From positions 95,395,824-95,459,823 of the forward strand of contig OZ026520.1 of assembly GCA_964019695.1 (NCBI GenBank): a DNA stretch of 64,000 bases, in the 5' to 3' direction. The position numbers were made by a program, and so were the translations under genes. Position 1 is the first letter of the stretch, and each line of letters opens with the position of its first letter. Below, in pieces: positions 55,796-64,000 of the stretch. This DNA is from Loripinus fragilis. Its lineage: Eukaryota > Mollusca > Bivalvia > Lucinida > Lucinidae. Below the pieces are notes generated by a model that saw nothing but the letters and a program-made list of their open reading frames with translations, ran no database searches and was not told the origin of the DNA.

Positions 55796-56465
55796 AATGA
55801 ATGAAGAGTAACATAATGCATCACACCTGTGTTGCCGAGGGATTGATGAATGAAGAGTAACATAATGCATCACACCTGGGTTACCGAGGGATTGATGAAT
55901 GAAGAGTTACATAATGCATCACACCTGGGTTACCGAGGGATTGATGAATGAAGAGTAACATAATGCATCACACCTGGGTTACCGAGGGATTGATGAATGA
56001 AGAGTAACATAATGCATCACACCTGTGTTACCAAGGGATTGATGAATGAAGAGTAACATAATGCATCACACCTGGGTTACCGAGGGATTGATGAATGAAG
56101 AGTTACATAATGCATCACACCTGGGTTACCGAGGGATTGATGAATGAAGAGTAACATAATGCATCACACCTGGGTTACCGAGGGATTGATGAATGAAGAG
56201 TTACATAATGCATCACACCTGGGTTACCGAGGGATTGATGAATGAAGAGTAACATAATGCATCACACCTGGGTTACCGAGGGATTGATGAATGAAGAGTA
56301 ACATAATGCATCACACCTGGGTTACCGAGGGATTGATGAATGAAGAGTTACATAATGCATCACACCTGGGTTACCGAGGGATTAATGAATGAAGAGTAAC
56401 GTAATGCATCACACCTGGGTAACCGAGGAATGAAGAGTAACGTAAGGGGTCACACCTGGGTAAAC
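55771..56465 (-). repeat. 49-bp minisatellite, homogeneous inverted array
   Basis: About 14 units with an exact 49-bp spacing of the tcacacctgggttaccgagg block (55821, 55870 and so on to 56409). They are nearly identical except for gttacc/gtaac changes and the edges. Opposite in orientation to the neighbouring array. Confidence 0.95.
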
Positions 56466-57192
56466 AAGGAGGGGATTGACATAGCATATGAATGGTCTGT
56501 AATGCAAAGCATTGTTAAATTTTTTAAGAGGTAACAGCTTATAAAATTTTCGACTGTTGAACTTCTCAGCAGTGTGTAAAAGGTTGAGAAGTTTTCAAGC
56601 TGTCAAAATAAAGGCGAATAAGACAAAATGGCATTATTAGTCATATTTATATTTCTGCCAGCTTAAACAAAAAGCAAATTGCATTTAACGCGAAAACAAA
56701 TCCTTAAGGCTTTCTCTCTCATGACTGGAAAAGTGTTTAAAGTAAGGATGCATTAGTCGTCTTTTGTGTGTATTAAATGTTGTGTTGAAAGCCACTGTTC
56801 TTGTCTTATGACTTGAAGAGGTGCGCCGAAAAGTCAGCGGCGGAAAAAATATACAACACAATAACAGTGACTAAAAGAGTGAATTTTTTGTTTAATGAAA
56901 CCCATAAAGAACTAAGACGAACAATGTAATATTGAGACAGGAGAGACAATGTTGTGAATTGCATCCACTTGTGATATAGTGCCTCAAAGACAACGAAATG
57001 ATTTTGAAATTGATCCGTGTTGCATGTGTATAAAATCCGGACTACACATATATAAAATCCGGGATGCATATGTATAAAAACCAGTGTCTTTCAGCATATT
57101 TTTACATTTCTCTAGGCTATTATAAATGTTATTAAAGTACTTGTATATACTTGAGCCAGATATGAGATTTTGGTACGTATTTCAACGTCGAG
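56466..57192. other. Intergenic, nothing recognised
   Basis: No supported feature. Confidence 0.4.
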
Positions 57193-57245
57193 CAACGAAG
57201 GCCCAGGCGAGCCTGCGCAAGCTCGCAGACTCGCCAGAGCCATCG
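57193..57245. repeat. GC-rich hairpin core
   Basis: aggcgagcctgcg and cgcagactcgcc pair around caagct. Related to the inner hairpin at 3598 and half-copies near 4915 and 23518. Confidence 0.6.
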
Positions 57246-58007
57246 CTGCTCATGTACACAAAGTATGAAAGAGACCAAAATTTAGACCTCTAGAGCATGG
57301 GCGTCTATTTGAGGTTTTTTGTGCACATGCTATAAGTATCAAAATTTCGTGTTCTGGCATATATATTGTAGGATCCATATGGCTTTATTTTGTTGTTTGT
57401 GTGTAAATAATAATAGTGAGTTGTAACTAATTTTACATTGTATATATCCATGTTACCATGGTTACAGCTATTATGTCTGTCCCATATGATCCGTTTTCAC
57501 AGTAAACAAATTGATTTGTTATATGACTCCTATAAATGACCTCCTCTGATTGGCTGAAACTAGCTTTCACTGGTAGTGATTAATCTTGATGTCTACCAGT
57601 GATGAGCTTGGGACAGGTAGACATCAGGATTTGTCAGTGCTGACAGACAGTTTAAAAGAGATTGAACAAATTTAGTCCAGGACAGGTAGACATCAAGTTT
57701 TTCACTGCTGCCTGACAGCTAAAATAGATGTTAGAAAGAAAAATTGACTCAAGAGATAGCATGATTTCAAAAGTATATTTCACAATTAAATGTTTTGATT
57801 AAGAATTTATTCATTTTTTGAGAACAGCAATTTAAAAAATGCATTTTTTTTCACATCTCATAAGAGTTTCAGAAACTTGAAAATCAATTGTTAAATAATA
57901 CCGTTTTCAGTGCACTAGCAACATCGACTTGAGTAAATTTATAAATATGAAAATACTTTAATATAAACTAGGAAGAGAGACATGCAATATCATATAACAA
58001 AAAAAAC
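57246..58007. other. Intergenic with a tagacatcaagg-type inverted repeat
   Basis: At 57588-57700 the words cttgatgtctacc, gacaggtagacatcaggatt and gacaggtagacatcaagttt form a direct pair plus one inverted copy. The rest is featureless. Confidence 0.45.
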
Positions 58008-58150
58008 AATTGGTGCATTCTTTTTCGGTTAACATCAGGATTAGTCGACCCTAGAAAGCGATGTTCACCTTCTGCTTCAACTCGGTGAACATCACTATTC
58101 TCACGTTGACAAATCTTGATGTTTACCTCAAAAGAATGCATCAATTGTTA
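58008..58150. repeat. Foldback element
   Basis: ttggtgcattctttttcggt and the complement aaaagaatgcatcaattg bound the element. Inner aacatcaggatt and aatcttgatgtt pair as well. The ATCAGGAT-type word is shared with 57588-57700. Confidence 0.65.
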
Positions 58151-59261
58151 AATGCCACATATATATTTCTATAACAATATACCATGAGTGTGAGGGCAGG
58201 ATAGAAAAATTTGTCCCGATGATAACCGTTGGGTATCACAAGTCCTGCCGATCATTACACAAATTATGAATTCTTCGTCATGCTCACCATTAAATTAGTA
58301 TAAGCTCTGAGAAAAAAATCTTAAGTCTCTAACACCAGTCTCGTTTATGGAAAAATAAATAAAAGTAAAATAGATGGGCGGTTTGTGATCAAAAGAATCG
58401 ATAGGTGATATTCAGTGGGAATCAGAAAATCCAAACCCTCAGGTCTACCAATCCAGTGGGAAACTCGGTAAGCTCGCTTTCTACTGTATTGGTGGCCCCT
58501 TGGTTAGGGATATTCCTGTTCCTACTGTACAACAATGACGGGTTCTATTTATCTCAACCACACTAAGGACGTCACGAGTTTTACATTGGTATATTAGAGG
58601 CCACACGGTGTATGGTCGTCACATGACGTCATTGTAATGTCAAAACTGACGCTGATACGTTACTTTCGTATCTCAGCGTATTAAAGGTTTTCTTGGAACT
58701 ATTGAAAAGGCGAGAAATAAAAAGAATCCTTCGTTTGTATGAGGGGTGGATCGAGATATAGGCAATACTTGTGATGCAAAAAATCAGTCAATGGATAGTG
58801 TATCCACCCCTCACACCCTTGAAAGACTCTTATAAAAAAGTATTAGATAAGTGACGAAACAAAGTAAATTTGAAAAATAACTTAGCACTGAAAAATCTTG
58901 TGTCAATAAAATGGTGTTTTGGGACGGACATATTGGCTTCAATGATTGTTTCAAGCATGTTTTGTTGAATTGAAAGAAAATAAAATCATTACTTCCGAAA
59001 AGTATTTATTAGAATACCAGAGGCTTGGCCTTGATAGCTAAGCCTTGGGAGTTCCTATGAAATGTTGGAACTTATTGCATATATTATACTATGCCCAATA
59101 TATTAAACAGTTTCGTATGTTTTGCATTTAATTTTGCTCATTTGGTGCTGTATCGAATAATATCAGCAGCAATGACTGGGGCAGGAATTTAAGCAAATGA
59201 AGCCACTAATTAAGAGACGTCATCCTTTAAATTTGCTCTTGGAGAGATCGACAATTGCGTA
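58151..59261. other. Intergenic, nothing recognised
   Basis: A short inverted repeat (tgaggggtggat at 58740, atccacccctca at 58801) is the only structure. Confidence 0.4.
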
Positions 59262-60310
59262 TAGAGTCAGTAAGCAATTGTTATGAGAGCGAATTTATGT
59301 TGTCTCTTTCTGACAATAATCAAGCAGGTTTTGTTGAAGCATTTAACTCTACTTTCAGCTATCCAGATGACTTGCTTAATATTGATAATCCTTATTTCGA
59401 ACAAACGGTAAGTCAGCTATATCCCACTGAACATCAATTAAATAAGGCAAATCCCTCAGATATTGAAGCCCCCTTTTTGACTTGTCCATAACAAATGGCA
59501 TAGTTTCATCTAAAATTTATGATGACCTGGACGATTTAAATTTTGAAATAGTTAATGTTCCATTTCTTGATGGAGATGTTCCTGGCTCCCCTTCCTATGG
59601 TGTATACATTTCACAACTTATTCGTTTCTGTAGATTTCTAACGTTGGCTTCAAAAACCTAAACATTTTTTTGACTTCTAAATTTTTCTAAATTTTATAGA
59701 CGATACTATGATTTGATATCTAAATTCCAAATTGGACTTAATTCTCTCTTGCGCCAAGGATTTTCGGAACCTGAATTCTAAGGTGACTTGGTGTATAAAT
59801 TGAAGAAGATGGTTGGCTCTAATATTTTTTCGGCGCAGTTCATTAAAATTATTTTCCTTTATAAAAGATTGGCTATAACATTAATGTATTGCAGCAGACT
59901 GTATGCTTGGTGGTCAACCCAATCACGGTTGGCAACTTTGCTTTCCTCCTTAATTACACGTCGGTGGTTCAGACTCTATGACGGTTCCCACTTAAAGACT
60001 TGTCTATTTATGAGATGGTAGGGACCTGATGCTTTGGCTGTTGTCAGGCTTAAGCCATCCAGTAAAATATTTTTACTGACGTTTCCAAGGCGGTGCTGCT
60101 TTTGTGGATTATTTATGTTATTTCTGTCTTGTTTTGTTATTCTTTCATGCAAGCCTGTTTGTTGATGCCTTGTGGTTACCTGATTGGAAAGGGCTGACCT
60201 CTTGGCTCTCGTTTGTGATGTCTAATTGTGACGTTGTCACTTTCCCATTGATATCCTGGGTCAGGCGTGGTGCTTGATTGTATCGATTCCTGATCATTGT
60301 CCTCTTTCTA
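59262..60310 (+). pseudogene. Decayed PLE-A copy with RT fragments and tail
   Basis: RT pieces in more than one frame: ESEFMLSLSDNNQAG and LNIDNPYFEQTVSQLYP (59255-59491), then IVNVPFLDGDVPG and YGVYISQLIRFC after a frameshift. A gap of about 80 bp follows, then FYRRYYDLISKFQIGLN and a frame with a stop after SEPEF. The catalytic RYLDD reads SYPDD. The tail from about 60010 to 60310 matches PLE-A. Clearly inactive. Confidence 0.8.
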
Positions 60311-60314
60311 ACTA

Positions 60315-60497
60315 TTCTACGTTATTAAAACAAGGTTATCGATACCATAAACTTTGAAAAGTTTTTTTTAATTTATTACAAATACTCAGAGTTGATTTTC
60401 AAATACAATATTTGTTTAGAGACTTTTGAAACAAGACATATCAGAACCTTGTATTCTATGGTGATTTAGTTTATAAACTTAAAATAATTGTTGGGAA
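60315..60497 (+). pseudogene. RT fragment between two PLE tails
   Basis: ttattaaaacaaggttatcg (LLKQGYRYHKL) and tctatggtgatttagtttat (FYGDLVYKL) are RT codons in order with the middle lost. A PLE-B tail on the minus strand follows immediately. It may be the other part of the RT gene split by the tail inserted before it. Confidence 0.6.
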
Positions 60498-61340
60498 AAT
60501 AGTGAGTATGATCAGGAAATATTACAATCACAAACTGCAGACAAACCCATGGCATCGTGAGGAAGAGCCACTCAACAATCATGAGACACCAGGAAGACAA
60601 ACAAAGTAAAGCAACCAGCTCTCTCTTCCCCATCTAGATGATTGCAAAACTAGAATGGACATAAAGTAACGCAAAACAAAACATAGAACAATTACAGAAT
60701 CCCACAATGAACGTAACAATCATCAACAAATCAACAACAACAGAACCACCGCCTTAGAATGTACAGCAGCCAAAGCCACCAGGGGGCTTAAATGCATTTT
60801 ACTGGTCCGAAATCTTTACCCTAGATGATGCGGTTGTTGAAGCACAGAAATTGTTAAGCTCGCATGGAGGATTCCTAAATTTTGCAATATATCATCATAG
60901 AGAAACAATATAGTCAAATTAGCGCACTATGATGAAACAGAGAAAAGGGCTCACGACTCACAGATAGTCAGAGCTAAAGAAAACCCCATGTTGAGCAACG
61001 ATGAGCCCAGCTACAGCCAAGCATCAGGCACTAATCCACAGATTAAAGCTTTACGTCAGATCCATCATTGAGTCTGAGGCCTGACCCACCGTCGTGCAAT
61101 TAAAGAGGAAATCATAGCTATAAACCGTGATTGGGTTTACAACCAGACATGCAGACTGTGGCATGATATCCATGTTATATCCGGCTTATTTATAACGTTT
61201 GATAATCTTTTCTAAATGATCACTAAAATAAGGTTTTCCAACAATTCTTTTGAATTTATAAACTAAATCACCGTAAAATATAGGCTCTGATATGCCCTGT
61301 TGCAGAAGAGTTTTTAAACCAATGTTGTATAAAATTTAGC
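60498..61340 (-). mobile_element. PLE-B copy with RT C-terminus (reference for PLE-B)
   Basis: The tail at 60498-61090 is joined on the minus strand to RT codons at 61105-61340: LLQQGISEPIFYGDLVYKF, then KRIVGKPYFSDH, a stop, and SACLVVNPIT in the next segment. This shows that the B tails belong to a second RT family related to PLE-A. Truncated and frame-broken. Confidence 0.75.
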
Positions 61341-61540
61341 AAATGATCAATTTAAAGAGATTAGTAAACATTATAAAAGGGCTGGATACAACACGGATAT
61401 CATGCAACAATCTGCATGCCTATTCAGTGTTTTGTGTTTCTGTATCTATAGAACACAGACAGCCACACGGCAGCAATAACACATTAAGCAACAAGCGCTA
61501 TCCTCCTCAGCAAGATGATTTCAAAACGAAAACAAACATA

Positions 61541-61545
61541 CTATG

Positions 61546-61600
<55 letters not shown>
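61541..61600. repeat. (CA)n microsatellite
   Basis: About 29 CA units. Confidence 0.97.
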
Positions 61601-61602
<2 letters not shown>

Positions 61603-62005
61603 GGTAGCAACAACAAACAACGAATCAACAATAACAGAGTCACCATATTACAACAAAGAGTAGCTGAGAACATCAGTGTGGGGGAGGTGTATAGAGATAT
61701 TTTAATGTTTTTCATAAGTATCTGCTCCTCATTTAAATACAAGATATTGAAAGACTAGGAAATCACTATTTGTTTTTGAGATAAACTGTAAATATCTTTT
61801 CGTCCTATATGTAATAATGAAATAAAGCATCACAGTCATCTGTATACAATACACGTGCATTAAACATTTCGAAGCAGTTACAATACCACAAAAACATACA
61901 TGCCATGTCTCCCATTTAGACAAAGCTCGTGAAATAATCTCTAGGAGCTTCTTTCTATGGCCGTTTCAAGTCTCACTGTCTTTTCAGACCATTTTTTAAA
62001 AAATT
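61601..62005. other. Intergenic, nothing recognised
   Basis: 61605-61660 (aacaaacaacgaatcaacaa, cagagtcaccatatta) may be PLE-B tail remains. Confidence 0.4.
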
Positions 62006-62300
62006 AAGGGTGAGGTTGGCGCCGTTAAACCGGTTTAAGCCCTCCAGTAAAATATTTTACTGACTGTTCCAAGGCGGTACTTCTTTTGTGGACCTTTTAT
62101 GTTTTTGTTCTGTCTTGTGTTTGCTATGTTTTGTGCGCGTCTGTTTATATGTACTTTGTGGTCACCTGCTGGGAAAAGGCTGACCTCTTGGCTCTCGTTT
62201 GTGGTGTCTACTGTGAGTTTGTCACTTTCCCATTGGTATCCTGGGTCAGATGTGGTACTTAATTGTATCGGTTCCTGATCTTTGCACCCTTACTTACTTT
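62006..62300 (+). mobile_element. PLE-A 3' tail
   Basis: attaagggtgaggttggcgc to cacccttacttactttaa, nearly identical to 27332-27628. Confidence 0.85.
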
Positions 62301-62301
62301 A

Positions 62302-62355
62302 AGGGACGACTTTAATTTTGAAATAGTTAATTTTCCATTCCTTGATGGAGATGTT
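62302..62355 (+). pseudogene. RT fragment, about 18 codons
   Basis: gacgactttaattttgaaat and agttaattttccattccttg encode DDFNFEIVNFPFLDGDV, matching PLE-A RT residues 257-273. It follows the end of a PLE-A tail, so one copy probably landed in another. Confidence 0.75.
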
Positions 62356-64000
62356 GGGAAACCAGCAAGGTATCCCACCTAGGGCACCTCAGTGGGTTCC
62401 CACACTCTGAGCTTAAAGGCATTAACAGGGGTTCCGTTTTGGAATGCCGCTCTATACTTATAGGTCTATGGAACACGTTTGAGTGGTAAGCCTAAGGCAT
62501 CGTAGAACTTGCAGTTAGCTGTAGACTGATAGACATTTCTCTTACTCTCAACTGTTTTTTTTTTTTTTTTTAAAAAAAAGACCTCTTTAATACTATGCAG
62601 TTTACCTAATATTGTGTAATCAAATTGTTACACTATTATATTATATTCATCATTTTTTTATTTTTGGTATTTCATTTGGTTACATTTAACTAAGCATTAC
62701 TTTAATTGTTGTCATTAGTATTATTGTCATTAGCACATAGCATAGCGTGCATTGCATAGTAACAATCACTAGATACAATCACAAGGGTGATCCTGGAATG
62801 GTTCTTGAGTAATTCTGTTCTATTCAGTCATACAGGAAGTAAACATATGATGTCATACAGTGTCTTTTAACCTTTGTCAAAACATCTAACAACCAGCAGA
62901 CAGATAGGGAGGACTTGGTGCGCTTTCTTGTGTAAGCTATGTTCTATTCAAACAAACAGGAAACAAATCAAATAAACAGGAAGTGAAAATACATGACATA
63001 ATATATGACGACATACAGTCCTCTGCAACTTCCTTAAAAACAAACACAACCAACATATAGATTTTTTTCATTTGGAACAGACATTTTCAAAGCTAATTAT
63101 AACCCAAATGGGGGATGAATACCTGGAATAGCACTCCAATAAGAAACAGAAGTGACAGACACCAGTGTGCAAAGCAAGAAGCATGGATAACAATAATTAG
63201 CAGGTAAAATTGGCAATGAAACCGTTCCCCTGCACTCTACTCTGCAATGGTCTAATTTACCCAGCTGTGTTTAAATGCATGATCATACTTTACAATATCG
63301 ACCTACAATAACGTTGATGCTTACCCAAATTTTCTGCAAGCCACAGATTTGGTATGTAATGGTATGTTGTTGCGATTATTTTGATGTATCAATTAATGAT
63401 GAGATAATGTAGTTACAGCTTTCCATGTGTTTACAAATCTTCCATTATAGCCTAATGTTACATGCTTACTATCTCTATATGCAGGGCTATAACAATAGGC
63501 CCACTGCTAAGACCCAAGGGTTTGGCAGGCCGTAAACCGTTTAAGGGTCAGTGTCTTGGTTGTGATCGTGGCATAAAATACTGTTAATTGCTGCTGAAAC
63601 GGCTCGGTCCCAAGTCTGAGAAAGCAGAGTGTTTATTCAATGATAGTTAGCATACTGGTAATAAATAAGTTCAACCAGTATAAAGCAAAAATCTTGCAGA
63701 GGCTAATTGCAATTCTGCAGACACTGTGATTAATAAGTACATGGACTGCTATATACGAATTTTCAAAGCTACAAAAATTATGATAAGCCATGGTTGATGT
63801 GCACTGACAAGCTAGTTCATTATCATGCTTATTTAACACTAATGAATAAAATATTATGTTTGTTTTTGTTGTTATGTGTTTTAAACAGGAATTGAAAAGG
63901 GTTCCAGTTGATGTGATTGGCATGTTCAGCCTTGCTATATAGTAATAGACAGGTACCTATTTAAAGTATTCACTTGCCGTACAGCAGTTAGTTATAGAAA
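62356..64000. other. Terminal region, nothing recognised
   Basis: 62356-62555 (gggaaaccagcaaggtatcc and onward) has a structured, GC-richer look and ends in about 20 T followed by A, but I cannot assign it. From 62580 on it is AT-rich and featureless. Confidence 0.35.

Noticed and set aside
54236..56465. CRISPR-like regular spacing
   Set aside because: Units are adjacent 49-bp tandem copies without unique spacers, and the DNA is animal. It is a minisatellite.

Overview
This is animal nuclear DNA. It is AT-rich, intron-bearing and packed with transposable-element debris. The only host gene I can support is a Wnt7 orthologue on the + strand, of which three coding exons are seen: 27836-28065, 35381-35652 and 52542-53027. 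They join in phase to 328 residues plus a stop codon and carry 24 cysteines. The first exon, expected to hold the signal peptide, was not found and may lie upstream of the window. The protein, the repeat style (many short foldback elements, (GT)n, SINE-like tRNA heads) and the density of hairpin MITEs suggest a lophotrochozoan, most likely a bivalve mollusc. That taxonomic call is inference.

Repeat families are named here for use in the entries. PLE-A and PLE-B are two related retroelement families with a Penelope-like reverse transcriptase core. Most copies are 5'-truncated 3' tails of 80-500 bp whose last bases read TTACTTAC (A) or CTCACTTAC (B). Family D is a short element with an internal hairpin around GATCAGACGCCGC. 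Families C, E, F, H, K and L are other short dispersed or foldback elements.

Layout. 1-20400 is intergenic, with PLE tails, family D copies, a perfect-TIR mariner-like element (6643-7858) and several foldback MITEs. 20675-23337 is a mariner-type element flanked by TA, with long inverted termini. It contains the RNase H end of a LINE and an A-rich TIR element. 25797-27628 is the best PLE-A copy, with a 429-codon open frame whose first 32 or so codons derive from family D. 27836-53027 is Wnt7, with introns of about 7.3 and 16.9 kb full of nested repeats. 54236-56465 is a 49-bp minisatellite in two opposite orientations, about 1.2 kb past the Wnt7 stop. 59262-62355 is a pile of decayed PLE copies. 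The rest shows nothing recognisable.

The genes do not form a pathway. The interest lies in how the mobile elements sit around the Wnt7 exons. Copies of family F end about 25-30 bp before two Wnt7 splice acceptors, family E MITEs bracket the last exon, antisense PLE tails present donor-like GTAAGT sequences in the introns, and the minisatellite carries about 29 T-box half-sites. All alignments were made by eye, so boundaries of repeats are approximate.
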